Part shown: positions 1 through 8,029 of the stretch, in pieces | Position numbering within the stretch: the stretch's first letter is position 1 | Layout of the letters: each line of letters starts with the position of its first letter | Source: Mycobacterium sp. JS623 | Lineage (GTDB): Bacteria; Actinomycetota; Actinomycetes; Mycobacteriales; Mycobacteriaceae | NCBI RefSeq assembly: GCF_000328565.1 | Contig: NC_019966.1 | Location: 3,038,001-3,102,000, forward strand | Direction of reading: 5' to 3' | DNA: 64,000 bases | Notes under the pieces: model-generated | What the model was told of the DNA's origin: nothing | Databases searched by the model: none | The model's input: only the letters and a program-made list of their open reading frames with translations | Made by a program: the position numbers and the translations under genes

Positions 1-183
1 ACGCAGCTTGAGGGACCCACCGATTGCGACAAGCCCAACCACCGGTTCGCCGGTGAACGGGTGCGGCAGTACCCCGGCATTGACCAACGACGATTGGATG
101 CTGCCGTCGCTTCGCAGAGTGCTCAGCACACACAGCCCGTTGTCTAGCGAGATCAACTCGGCGAACGCGGAGATATCGGTCAT
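1..183 (-). CDS. PPOX/F420-type reductase, 5' part only
   Basis: Reading leftward from an ATG at 183, 61 codons stay open to the window edge, so only the N-terminus is present. It begins MTDISAFAELISLDNGLCVL and continues into a beta-rich stretch with STLRSDGSIQSSLVNAG. This pattern is typical of actinobacterial pyridoxamine-phosphate-oxidase-fold proteins, which bind FMN or F420 and reduce small substrates in the cytoplasm. It begins 16 bp downstream of the stop of the TetR gene on the same strand, so the two may be co-transcribed. The family call rests on the N-terminus alone; substrate and cofactor cannot be told. Confidence 0.6.
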   Translation of the reverse strand, partial: MTDISAFAELISLDNGLCVLSTLRSDGSIQSSLVNAGVLPHPFTGEPVVGLVAIGGSLKLR

Positions 184-198
184 GCTGCGATTCCTTCC

Positions 199-771
199 CT
201 AGAGTGCATCGATCCATTTCTCAAGGCGTCGGGCCTGCCGGGCCACCAGCTCGGGTTTACCGAGCGCATTGGCGAGGACAGTGGTGCCCTGAAACCCAAC
301 AACCAGTTCGACCGCGAGGTCGTGCGCGTCTCGTCGACCCATTGCTCGCAATTGCCGTTCGGCCCAGTCGAGCGAAACCTCCATCAGTGCAGCGGCCGGC
401 TGATCTGAGCCATCCGCATGCTTGGCGAGCTCGGAAGTCAGCGTGCCGAACGGGCAGCCGTACTGGGCGATCACGTCGCACCGCTGCGCCAGCACGAGAC
501 CCACTAGCGCCTTCAGCCGCGTCTTCGGGTTGCGATGACGACGCTCGAGCTCGGCGATGTCCGTCGTGAGCTGCTGGACGTGCGTATCGACGACGGCATC
601 GACGATGTCGTCCTTTGTCTTGAAGTAGTAATAGACATTGCCCAGGGGGACATCTGCCGCCGCGGCGATGTCCGCGAGTGTGGTGCGTGCAACGCCCTGG
701 CGGTAGACGAGCTCGCCCGCTGCGGTCACCAGCCGCTCCCGCTTGGGCGATCGGGCGGCAGGGCCATTCAC
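199..771 (-). CDS. TetR-family transcriptional regulator
   Basis: A 190-residue protein, the usual TetR length. Residues about 10-55 form the DNA-binding helix-turn-helix: ERLVTAAGELVYRQGVARTT, then LADIAAAADVPLGNVYYYFK, the classic recognition-helix signature. The rest is the all-helical ligand and dimer domain, with CPFGTLTSEL as seen in the YcdC/AcrR-like TetR_C group. It probably represses genes on either side. A near-perfect inverted repeat lies at 828-847, 57 bp before its start, between it and the remnant of a tautomerase gene facing the other way. The PPOX-type gene follows on the same strand. The ligand is unknown. Confidence 0.88.
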   Translation of the reverse strand: MNGPAARSPKRERLVTAAGELVYRQGVARTTLADIAAAADVPLGNVYYYFKTKDDIVDAVVDTHVQQLTTDIAELERRHRNPKTRLKALVGLVLAQRCDVIAQYGCPFGTLTSELAKHADGSDQPAAALMEVSLDWAERQLRAMGRRDAHDLAVELVVGFQGTTVLANALGKPELVARQARRLEKWIDAL

Positions 772-827
772 GTCGGTTCTCCTAAGGCAGTCGCTGGCGA
801 TGCGAAATTCGTCGACGGTCGGTCGAC

Positions 828-847
828 TTAGTTAGGTAACTGACTAA
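828..847. promoter_or_regulatory. Palindromic operator between TetR gene and tautomerase remnant
   Basis: TTAGTTAG-GTAA-CTGACTAA: two 8-base arms with one mismatch and a 4-base centre. It lies in the divergent region between the TetR start (771) and the ATG at 872, the usual place for an autoregulatory TetR operator. A possible -10 (TATCCT, 853-858) follows on the plus strand. Binding by the adjacent TetR protein is inferred. Confidence 0.6.
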
Positions 848-871
848 CAGCGTATCCTGAAGGAGGACAAG

Positions 872-988
872 ATGCCCATCGGATACCTCGACGTGCCTAC
901 CAGCGCCCCGATTTCATGATCTTCATGCATGAGGCTGCTCGCGGACAGCCAGCAGCGGGTCGAACAGCAGAAGAACGCCTACAGCCGA
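872..988 (+). pseudogene. Tautomerase-like gene remnant (internally deleted)
   Basis: A strong ribosome site (AAGGAGG, 860-866) and an ATG at 872 begin MPIGYLDVP, then the frame stops at 919. In another frame, from 907, comes PDFMIFMHE, and in a third, from about 932, LLADSQQRVEQQKNAYS. In order these resemble the start, middle and end of a roughly 130-residue mycobacterial 4-oxalocrotonate-tautomerase-like protein, so most of the gene appears to be lost through at least two deletions. Translation signals are intact but the product is not. It faces the TetR gene across a palindrome, so it was probably that regulator's target. The family call is from remembered similarity. Confidence 0.5.
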
Positions 989-997
989 GAGGCGTTC

Positions 998-2746
998 TCA
1001 TTCCTCCGCAGCCGCCAGCCACGCCTCCTCGAGAGATTCCTTGCGCGCCAACAGCTCCTGAAGCTGGCCGTTGAGTTCGCCGACCCGCACGTGATCCGCG
1101 GCCGCCTCGGCCATCGACTCGTGCAGCGTGGCAATCTGGCCGTCGAGCTTCCCGAGCTGTCCCTCGATACGGGACATCTCCTTGCCGGCCCGTCGTTCGC
1201 GAGCCGACGCGGACTCCGAGCCCCGTGACGGTTCCGGTCGCGCTGCCTGTTCCGAAACACCTGCCCGCTCGGCAAGGTACTGGTCGACGCCGCCTGGCAA
1301 TAGATCACACCGACCGCCACCGGTCAGCGCATAGGTCACATCGCTGACCCGCTCCAGGAAATACCGGTCGTGCGTGACGACGATCAGCGTGCCCGGCCAG
1401 CCGTCGAGGTAATCCTCGATCACGGTCAACGTGTCGATATCCAGATCGTTGGTCGGCTCGTCGAGCAACAAGACGTTCGGCTCGTCGAGCAACAGCCGAA
1501 GGAACTGCAGTCGGCGCCGCTCACCACCGGATAGCTGTTCGATGCGCGCGGTCAGCTTGTCGCCGGTGAAGCCGAAATCCTTCAGCAGGGTGTCTGCGGT
1601 GATCTTCCGGCCACCCGCCAATTCGGTTACCCGGCGCCGGTTCTCGACGGCATCCAACACCCGAGAGGCACCGTCGACCTCGGCAAGTGCCTGGCTCAGG
1701 TAGCCGATCCGAAGCGTGGTGCCGCGCTTGATGGTTCCCGCGGCCGGCTCCAGTTCGCCGGAGAGCAGCCGCAACACCGACGTCTTGCCGCTGCCGTTCA
1801 CACCGACCAACCCGATTCGGACGCCAGGGCCGATCGACCAGTCCACGCGATCCAGGATCGCCCGATCCGCGACTTGTAACACAACGCGGTGCAAGTCGAA
1901 CACGTCCTTGCCCAGTCTGGTGGTCGCAAAGCGTTGCAGCACAAGCGAATCGCGCGGCGGCGGCTCGTTGGCAATCAGGTCGTTGGCGGCCTGGATCCGG
2001 AACTTGGGTTTAGAAGTGCGTGCCGGCGGCCCGCGCCGAAGCCACGCCAGCTCCTTGCGCATGAGGTTGCGTCGGCGGGCCTCGGTCCCGGCCGCCAGCC
2101 GCATCCGCTCGGCACGCGCAAGGACGTAGGCCGCATATCCGCCGTCGTAGGCGTCGACCTGGCCGCCATGCACCTCCCACGTCCGTGTGCATACCGCATC
2201 AAGGAACCAGCGGTCATGGCTCACCACGACCAGCGCCTTGGCCCGCTGCCCGCTCAAGTAGGACGCCAGCCACTCGATCACCTCGACGTCGAGATGGTTG
2301 GTCGGCTCGTCGAGCACCAACACGTCGTGCCCGGCCAGCAGCACCTGCGCCAGCGCCACCCGGCGACGCTCACCACCGGAGAGCGTGCCGACCTCGGCAT
2401 CCAGATCCACACCGGACAACAGATGCGAGACGACGTCGCGGGTCTCGGGTTCGGCTGCCCACACATGATCGGCCCGGCCGCCGACGATCACCTCCCGCAC
2501 GGTGGCGCCAAGGAGTTCGTCGCCCTGCCGCAGATAACCGACGGACAGACCGGAGGTGTGCGTGACCCGGCCCGAATCGGGCGACCGGGTTTCGGTCAGC
2601 ACCTGCAGCAGGGTTGTCTTGCCGTCGCCGTTGCGGCCGACGACGCCGATTGCGTCGCCCTCCTCAACACCGAGGCTGACCGCGTCCAACAGGGTGCGGG
2701 TGCCGTAGCCGACGGTCGCCCGCTCGACGTTGATCAGATTCGCCAT
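998..2746 (-). CDS. ABC-F family ATPase (translation-factor type, no membrane domain)
   Basis: A 582-residue soluble protein with two ATP-binding cassettes and no membrane segments. The first cassette has Walker A GRNGDGKTT (residues 37-45) and signature LSGGERRR; the second has GVNGSGKTS and a second LSGGERRR. Each Walker B ends LLDEPTN or VLDEPTN. An inter-domain linker follows the first cassette, and a charged C-terminal stretch resembles the coiled coil of Uup-type members. ABC-F proteins act on ribosomes, either as EttA/Uup-like factors or in antibiotic protection. The ATG at 2746 was chosen because the protein begins MANLINVERATVGYG, a normal cassette start; a longer reading to 2845 adds only non-conserved sequence. 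Confidence 0.88.
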   Translation of the reverse strand: MANLINVERATVGYGTRTLLDAVSLGVEEGDAIGVVGRNGDGKTTLLQVLTETRSPDSGRVTHTSGLSVGYLRQGDELLGATVREVIVGGRADHVWAAEPETRDVVSHLLSGVDLDAEVGTLSGGERRRVALAQVLLAGHDVLVLDEPTNHLDVEVIEWLASYLSGQRAKALVVVSHDRWFLDAVCTRTWEVHGGQVDAYDGGYAAYVLARAERMRLAAGTEARRRNLMRKELAWLRRGPPARTSKPKFRIQAANDLIANEPPPRDSLVLQRFATTRLGKDVFDLHRVVLQVADRAILDRVDWSIGPGVRIGLVGVNGSGKTSVLRLLSGELEPAAGTIKRGTTLRIGYLSQALAEVDGASRVLDAVENRRRVTELAGGRKITADTLLKDFGFTGDKLTARIEQLSGGERRRLQFLRLLLDEPNVLLLDEPTNDLDIDTLTVIEDYLDGWPGTLIVVTHDRYFLERVSDVTYALTGGGRCDLLPGGVDQYLAERAGVSEQAARPEPSRGSESASARERRAGKEMSRIEGQLGKLDGQIATLHESMAEAAADHVRVGELNGQLQELLARKESLEEAWLAAAEE

Positions 2747-2826
2747 CAGCCGCCGATGATATGCGGGCGACGTGCCATGATGACGACGGCAGTCGGGGAC
2801 TGACAGCAGCAAAAGGGGAGTGGGTC

Positions 2827-5790
2827 GTGGTGGACCTTTCGGCAATAACCAGGCCTGTTGGGCGGCTGGTGGCCACCGCGCAAAACGGGCTCGAGGTACT
2901 GCGGTACGGCGGCCTCGAAACCGGCGCCGTGCCGTCGCCGTTCCAGATCATCCAGAGCGTTCCGATGTACCGGCTGCGGCGCTACTTCCCGCCCGATGCG
3001 AGGCCGGGCGCAAAACGTCCCGGACCGCCGGTTTTGATGGTCCACCCGATGATGATGTCGGCCGACATGTGGGACGTCACCCGCGACGATGGCGCCGTCG
3101 GCATCCTGCACAATGCGGGCGTCGACCCGTGGGTCATCGACTTCGGCTCGCCCGACAAGGTCGAGGGCGGCATGGACCGCAACCTCGCTGACCACGTCGT
3201 GGCGCTGAGCGAAGCGATCGACACCGTCAAGGAGGTCACCGGCCGCGACGTACACCTGGCCGGCTACTCCCAGGGCGGCATGTTCGCCTACCAGACCGCG
3301 GCCTACCGCCGATCGAAGGACCTGGCCAGTATCGTCGCGTTCGGATCACCGGTCGACACCCTGGCCGCGCTCCCGATGAACATGCCCGCCAGCCTGGCGC
3401 CGGCGGCGGCCGACTTCATGGCCGACCACGTTTTCAGCCGCATCGACATCCCCGGCTGGTTGGCACGCACCGGCTTCCAGATGCTCGACCCCATCAAGAC
3501 CGCTCAGTCGCGGCTGGAGTTCCTGCGTCAGCTGCACGACCGCGAGGCGTTGCTGCCACGCGAGCAGCAACGGCGCTTCCTTGCCTCCGAAGGCTGGATC
3601 GCGTGGTCGGGGCCTGCCATCGCCGAACTCCTCAAGCAGTTCATCGCCCACAACCGGATGATGAGTGGCGGCTTCTCTATCCACGGCGACCTCGTCACGC
3701 TGTCTGACATCGACTGCCCGGTGCTCGCCGTCATCGGTGAGGTCGACGACATCGGTCAGCCGGCCTCTGTGCGCGGCATCAAGCGTGCTGCGCCGAGGGC
3801 CGACGTCTACGAATTCCTCATTCGCGCAGGGCATTTCGGACTTGTTGTGGGCTCGAAGGCCGCCAGCCAAACGTGGCCGACCGTCGCGCAGTGGGTGAAG
3901 TGGATCGACGGCAGCGGCGATCAGCCCGAGGGCGTCAACCCGATGGCGTTGCAACCCGCCGAGCACACCGAAAGCGGTGTCTCGCTGAGCTCTCGCGTCG
4001 CCCACACCACCGCCGCCGCAACCGAGTTGGCGCTCAGCCTCGCACGCACGGCGGCCGACGCGGTCGTCGCCGCGAACAAATCAGCGCGGACGCTGGCGAT
4101 CGAGACGTATCGCACGCTGCCCCGGCTCGCCCGCCTCGGCCAGATCAATGACCACACCCGCATCTCGCTCGGCCGCATCATGTCCGAGCAGGCCCGCGAC
4201 GTACCCCAAGGCGAATGCCTGCTGTTCGACGGCCGCGTCCACACCTACGAAGCGGTGGACCGCCGGATCAACAACGTCGTCCGCGGCCTGATCGACGTCG
4301 GGGTGCGGCAAGGCGCTCACGTCGGTGTGCTGATGGAGACCCGGCCCAGCGCGCTTGTCGCGATCGCCGCGCTGTCGCGGCTTGGCGCGGTCGCGGTACT
4401 GATGCCGCCCGACGTCGACCTGGCTGCCGCCGCGCGGCTCGGCGGGGTGTCAGAGATCATCGCCGACCCCAGCCACCTGGAGGCCGCGCGCCGACTCGAC
4501 ACGCGGGTGCTCGTGCTCGGCGGCGGCGAATCGCGCGACCTGGACGTGCCGGAGCACGCCGACGTCATCGATATGGAGAAGATCGATCCTGATGTCGTCG
4601 ACCTGCCCGGGTGGTACCGACCCAACCCTGGGCTCGCCCGCGACCTGGCATTCGTCGCGTTCAGCAACATCGGCGGTGAGCTCGTCGCCCGCCAGATCAC
4701 CAACTACCGCTGGGCGCTGTCCGCTTTCGGCACCGCGTCGGCGGCCAACCTCGGCCGCGCCGACACGGTCTACTGCCTGACGCCGTTGCATCATCAGTCC
4801 GGTCTTCTGGTGAGCCTCGGCGGCGCGGTCGTCGGCGGGTCGCGCATCGCGCTGTCGCGCGAGTTGCGCCCCGACAGGTTTCTGCAGGAGATCCGCCAGT
4901 ACGGCGTGACCGTGGTGTCGTACACCTGGGCGATGCTGCGTGCGGTCATCGACGATCCCGCGTTTTCGCTGACTGGCAGCCATCCGGTGCGACTGTTCAT
5001 CGGCTCCGGCATGCCGACGGGACTGTGGAAGCGGGTGTGCGAGGTTTTCGAGCCGGCGCACATCGTGGAGTTCTTCGCCACCACCGACGGACAAGCCGTG
5101 CTGGCCAACGTTTCTGGCGCCAAGCCGGGTAGCAAGGGCAGGGCGCTGCCGGGCGGCGGCGAGGTCGAACTCGCCGCCTACGACGCAGAGGATGACCTGA
5201 TTCTCGAGGACGAACAGGGATTCGTCCGCAGGGCCGAAACAAACGAAGTCGGTGTGCTGCTCGCGCACCCGCGCGGTCCGGTGGATCCGAAGGCGTCCGT
5301 CAAGCGTGGCGTCTTCGCGCCCGCCGACACCTGGGTGTCGACGGAGTACCTGTTCCGCCGCGATGAGGACGGCGACTACTGGCTCGTCGACAACCGCGGC
5401 GCGCTGATCCACACCGAGCGAGGCACGGTGTACTCGTCACCCGTCAATGACGCCGTCGGGCAGCTCGGTGCCGTGGATCTGGCCGTGACCTACGGGGTCG
5501 ACACCAACGGCCACCATCTGGCAGTGACGGCGTTGGCGCTGCGTCCTGGCGGCAGCATTCCGTCGGCGGATCTCAACGAGGCGCTGGCCGATCTGCCGGT
5601 CGGCAACCCGCCCGACATCGTGCATGTGGTGCCTGAGATGAAGCTCAGCGCGACCTACCGGCCGCTGGTTGGCCCGCTGACGGCGGAGGGCATCCCGAAG
5701 CCATCGCGTAACGCCTGGTATCTCGATCCCGATGAGAATCGGTACAAGCGGTTGACCGTTGCTGTCCGGACCGAGATCGCCGGCGCCTAA
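2827..5790 (+). CDS. Bifunctional alpha/beta-hydrolase plus acyl-CoA-synthetase-like protein (Rv1683 type)
   Basis: About 987 residues. The N-terminal half is an alpha/beta hydrolase related to PhaC-like enzymes, with nucleophile motif GYSQGG and VLMVHPMMMSADMWDV near the oxyanion region. After residue about 400 comes a second domain with the architecture of the FadD/FATP AMP-binding family, ending GIPKPSRNAWYLDPDENRYK. The ATP-gripping A3 motif is not conserved: FVAFSNIGGELVARQITNY stands where STG-x-PK is expected, so adenylation activity is doubtful. M. tuberculosis Rv1683 has the same two-part design and is linked to triacylglycerol metabolism. The GTG at 2827 is six bases after GGGGAG. 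Confidence 0.85.
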   Translation: MVDLSAITRPVGRLVATAQNGLEVLRYGGLETGAVPSPFQIIQSVPMYRLRRYFPPDARPGAKRPGPPVLMVHPMMMSADMWDVTRDDGAVGILHNAGVDPWVIDFGSPDKVEGGMDRNLADHVVALSEAIDTVKEVTGRDVHLAGYSQGGMFAYQTAAYRRSKDLASIVAFGSPVDTLAALPMNMPASLAPAAADFMADHVFSRIDIPGWLARTGFQMLDPIKTAQSRLEFLRQLHDREALLPREQQRRFLASEGWIAWSGPAIAELLKQFIAHNRMMSGGFSIHGDLVTLSDIDCPVLAVIGEVDDIGQPASVRGIKRAAPRADVYEFLIRAGHFGLVVGSKAASQTWPTVAQWVKWIDGSGDQPEGVNPMALQPAEHTESGVSLSSRVAHTTAAATELALSLARTAADAVVAANKSARTLAIETYRTLPRLARLGQINDHTRISLGRIMSEQARDVPQGECLLFDGRVHTYEAVDRRINNVVRGLIDVGVRQGAHVGVLMETRPSALVAIAALSRLGAVAVLMPPDVDLAAAARLGGVSEIIADPSHLEAARRLDTRVLVLGGGESRDLDVPEHADVIDMEKIDPDVVDLPGWYRPNPGLARDLAFVAFSNIGGELVARQITNYRWALSAFGTASAANLGRADTVYCLTPLHHQSGLLVSLGGAVVGGSRIALSRELRPDRFLQEIRQYGVTVVSYTWAMLRAVIDDPAFSLTGSHPVRLFIGSGMPTGLWKRVCEVFEPAHIVEFFATTDGQAVLANVSGAKPGSKGRALPGGGEVELAAYDAEDDLILEDEQGFVRRAETNEVGVLLAHPRGPVDPKASVKRGVFAPADTWVSTEYLFRRDEDGDYWLVDNRGALIHTERGTVYSSPVNDAVGQLGAVDLAVTYGVDTNGHHLAVTALALRPGGSIPSADLNEALADLPVGNPPDIVHVVPEMKLSATYRPLVGPLTAEGIPKPSRNAWYLDPDENRYKRLTVAVRTEIAGA

Positions 5791-5836
5791 CAGTGAGCTG
5801 GGATCACTGTTAGGCTCCCGCTGTCGGCAGGAGGAG

Positions 5837-6391
5837 ATGACATTGCAGACCAGTAATCTGCGGCGCGCAGTCGTTGGCGGCGCTATGGCCGCGAGTCTCC
5901 TCACCGGTCTCGGTGTTGCGACGGCGTTTGCCGAGCCCGGTGACAGTTGTACAGGGGCGGAGTGCGCAAAAAATGATCCAGCGACCCCGAACGCGCAGGC
6001 CGGCACTCCACCGGCGATGACAGCCGATCAGGTGCTCGCCATCATCGACCAGGACTACGACACCGGCGCTGGCGGCGGTCAGCTGTCGACTCTGATCCAC
6101 GACGTGTTGAAGCTTCGAGCCCAGGGCTTCATGCCATCGAACGCGAACAAAGACGCCATCGTCAAGGCGTTGGATTACCGGCCGAACCAGCAGCCACTCA
6201 TTGACGCGCTGAAGGAGACGTTGGCCTACCAGCACAAGATGCAGGCGCTCCAGAAGAACGCGAACAACCCACAGCAGCCCGGATACAACGTCGGTATCGG
6301 CCAGCCGCCGGCCGGCATGGGACCGGCTGTGCCGCCGGGCGTCCCGGTCGAGCCGGGCCAGAACCAGGGCGTTTTCATCGGCGTCGGCTAA
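5837..6391 (+). CDS. Secreted protein of unknown function with Pro/Gly-rich tail
   Basis: 184 residues. The N-terminus is a typical Sec signal (RRAVVGGAMAASLLTGLGVA, then TAFAEPG), with likely cleavage after AFA. The mature part begins with a short Cys pair (DSCTGAEC), has a helical middle rich in Gln and Lys, and ends in a Pro/Gly-rich tail with PAGMGPAVPPGVPVEPGQN. It is probably exported to the cell wall. I do not recognise the family. The ATG at 5837 lies only two bases after AGGAGG; the in-frame TTG at 5843 is better spaced and could be the true start. It sits between the hydrolase/synthetase gene and the Trm112-like gene, 46 bp after the former. Confidence 0.7.
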   Translation: MTLQTSNLRRAVVGGAMAASLLTGLGVATAFAEPGDSCTGAECAKNDPATPNAQAGTPPAMTADQVLAIIDQDYDTGAGGGQLSTLIHDVLKLRAQGFMPSNANKDAIVKALDYRPNQQPLIDALKETLAYQHKMQALQKNANNPQQPGYNVGIGQPPAGMGPAVPPGVPVEPGQNQGVFIGVG

Positions 6392-6396
6392 CGGCC

Positions 6397-6612
6397 GTGC
6401 TCGACGAAAAACTGCTGAGCATTCTCGTCTGCCCGCAGGACCGCGGGGCCCTGTTACTGGTCGGCGACGAGTTTCTGTACAACCCGCGGCTGCGCCGCGC
6501 ATACCGCATCGAGGACGGCATTCCGGTGCTTCTCGTCGACGAGGCGGTCGCGGTGACCGACGACGCCGAGCATCAGCGAATGCTGGACCGTTCCTCAGGT
6601 GAGACCGGGTAG
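6397..6612 (+). CDS. Trm112-family small zinc-ribbon-like protein
   Basis: 71 residues starting at GTG 6397, five bases after the preceding stop. It begins MLDEKLLSILVCPQDRGALL and contains LYNPRLRRAYRIEDGIPVLL, the Trm112/YcaR pattern (ILxCPxxxGxL ... YPIxDGIPxLL). Only one Cys of the usual zinc ribbon is present, so metal binding is doubtful. Bacterial members are small cytoplasmic proteins, often found beside methyltransferases or glycosyltransferases, with mostly undefined roles. The position matches M. tuberculosis Rv1684. Its 3' end overlaps the convergent TetR gene by 18 bp. Confidence 0.82.
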   Translation: MLDEKLLSILVCPQDRGALLLVGDEFLYNPRLRRAYRIEDGIPVLLVDEAVAVTDDAEHQRMLDRSSGETG

Positions 6613-7209
6613 TTCGCCCGTCAGATAGCGCTGCAGGTTGGGGGCGATGGTTTCGGCGATCTGCTCGACGGGCAGCGACTTGAGCGGGTCCAGTTCCAGG
6701 ATGTAGCGCGCCATTACGACGCCCACCAACTGCGATGCGACGAACTGCACGCGGATCCGTCCGCTGCCAGGAGGATTGTCGACGCGGTTACCGACCTCGA
6801 CGGCGATCACTTCCTGGAGAAACGATCGGATAAGCGAGACTTCGCCGCCCGCGAGAATCGACCGAAGTGTTGCGATGAAACCCTTGCCCATCTCGGAGTC
6901 CCACAGCGGCAACAGCACCGACGGCAGCACGTAGCCGATCCGCTCGACCGGCACCTGGCGAAGCGGGCCGATGACATCCATGGGATCGATCGGAATGTGA
7001 ATGGCCGCTGCGAACAGTTGGGTCTTGGTGCCGAAGTAGTGGTGCACCAGAGCGGGGTCGACGCCTGCGTCCTTGGCGATTGAGCGGATCGAGGACTTGT
7101 CAATACCGTTGCGGGCGAACAGATTACGAGCGCTCTCCAAGATGCGCTCACGCGTGTCCGATGTCCCGGGTGGGCGCCCGGGACGCTTGCGTTCTAGTTC
7201 CGCCGTCAA
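6595..7209 (-). CDS. TetR-family regulator of the adjacent ABC exporter (Rv1685c type)
   Basis: 204 residues from a TTG at 7209, one base after the permease stop, with GAAGGA upstream. After a basic leader (ERKRPGRPPG) comes the helix-turn-helix: RERILESARNLFARNGIDKS, then SIRSIAKDAGVDPALVHHYF. The C-terminal part is helical, with a TetR_C-like GEVSLIRSFLQEVI. It is the last gene of an ATPase-permease-TetR operon, like M. tuberculosis Rv1687c-Rv1686c-Rv1685c, and probably represses its own operon through the paired palindromes at 8704-8735. Longer readings from upstream starts run through the permease gene and are unlikely. Confidence 0.85.
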   Translation of the reverse strand: MTAELERKRPGRPPGTSDTRERILESARNLFARNGIDKSSIRSIAKDAGVDPALVHHYFGTKTQLFAAAIHIPIDPMDVIGPLRQVPVERIGYVLPSVLLPLWDSEMGKGFIATLRSILAGGEVSLIRSFLQEVIAVEVGNRVDNPPGSGRIRVQFVASQLVGVVMARYILELDPLKSLPVEQIAETIAPNLQRYLTGELPGLT

Positions 7210-7210
7210 T

Positions 7211-8029
7211 CTATGGAGTCCTTCGTCGAAGCGTTGCCGCAGCCAGGCACAGTGCGAGTACCGCGAAGCCGATGACGACGGCGATGTCGCGCACGGCAAT
7301 CGCCGTCGGCTCCGAGTATGCGCCGACCTGTTGCAACGCTTCCAGAGCGTAGCTGGCGGGCAGCACATTGCTGATCCACTGCAGCCATTCGGGCAGGACG
7401 TCGCGAGGCACGATGATGCCGCACAACAGCAGCTGTGGGGCGATGACCACCGGCATGAACTGCACCGCCTGAAACTCGGTGCGGGCGAACGCACTACACA
7501 GCAGACCCAGCCCGACACCCAGGACGGCATTGATGATCGCGATGGTGAACACCAGTATCGGGCTGCCCTTGGTGTCGAGCCCCAGGAACAGATATGACAC
7601 CAGACACGCCAGCGTGGCCTGCGCTGCGGCCGCGATCGAGAACGCGGTGCCGTATGCCGCCAACAAGTCGAGCCGGCGCAGGGGAGTAGTGAGGATGCGT
7701 TCCAGGGTTCCCGAAACCCGTTCTCGCTGCATGGTGATCGAAGTGATCAGGAACATCACGATGAGCGGAAACACGCCGAGCATGATCAGGCAGGCGTTGT
7801 TGAATGGCGTCGGCATGCCTGGCCGATGCGGGGCATTCTGGAACATGAAATACATCAGGGTGATGATCAGACTCGGCACCACGAGGATCATCGCGACGCT
7901 GCGATGATCGGCGGCGAGCTGGCGCAGGATTCGCCCGGTGGTGGCGAAGTAAGCCTGCGGGCTCAGCCGGCTGCGGCCGCGGTGCTGTGCCGGATGACGG
8001 ACAGAAACGCTTCCTCCAGTGACTGACAT
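7211..8029 (-). CDS. ABC-2 type exporter permease (Rv1686c type)
   Basis: An integral membrane protein with about six hydrophobic helices, e.g. AMILVVPSLIITLMYFMF and ACLIMLGVFPLIVMFLITS, and the ABC-2 permease motif RERVSGTLERILTTPLRR. It would pair with the ATPase encoded upstream to export a drug or lipid. The start is uncertain. The conserved protein seems to begin near SRLSPQAYFATTGRILRQ, just after the ATPase stop, but there is no ATG or GTG there, only CTG. The nearest standard start is the ATG at 8029, used here, which overlaps the ATPase gene by 67 bp and adds about 20 weakly hydrophobic residues. Confidence 0.8.
   Translation of the reverse strand: MSVTGGSVSVRHPAQHRGRSRLSPQAYFATTGRILRQLAADHRSVAMILVVPSLIITLMYFMFQNAPHRPGMPTPFNNACLIMLGVFPLIVMFLITSITMQRERVSGTLERILTTPLRRLDLLAAYGTAFSIAAAAQATLACLVSYLFLGLDTKGSPILVFTIAIINAVLGVGLGLLCSAFARTEFQAVQFMPVVIAPQLLLCGIIVPRDVLPEWLQWISNVLPASYALEALQQVGAYSEPTAIAVRDIAVVIGFAVLALCLAAATLRRRTP

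Noticed and set aside
1889..2803. Long plus frame opposite the ABC-F gene
   Set aside because: No recognisable motifs, while the minus strand carries two full ATP-binding cassettes.
4450..5412. Long open minus frame inside the hydrolase/synthetase gene
   Set aside because: A shadow of high-GC third positions; the plus frame has clear domains.
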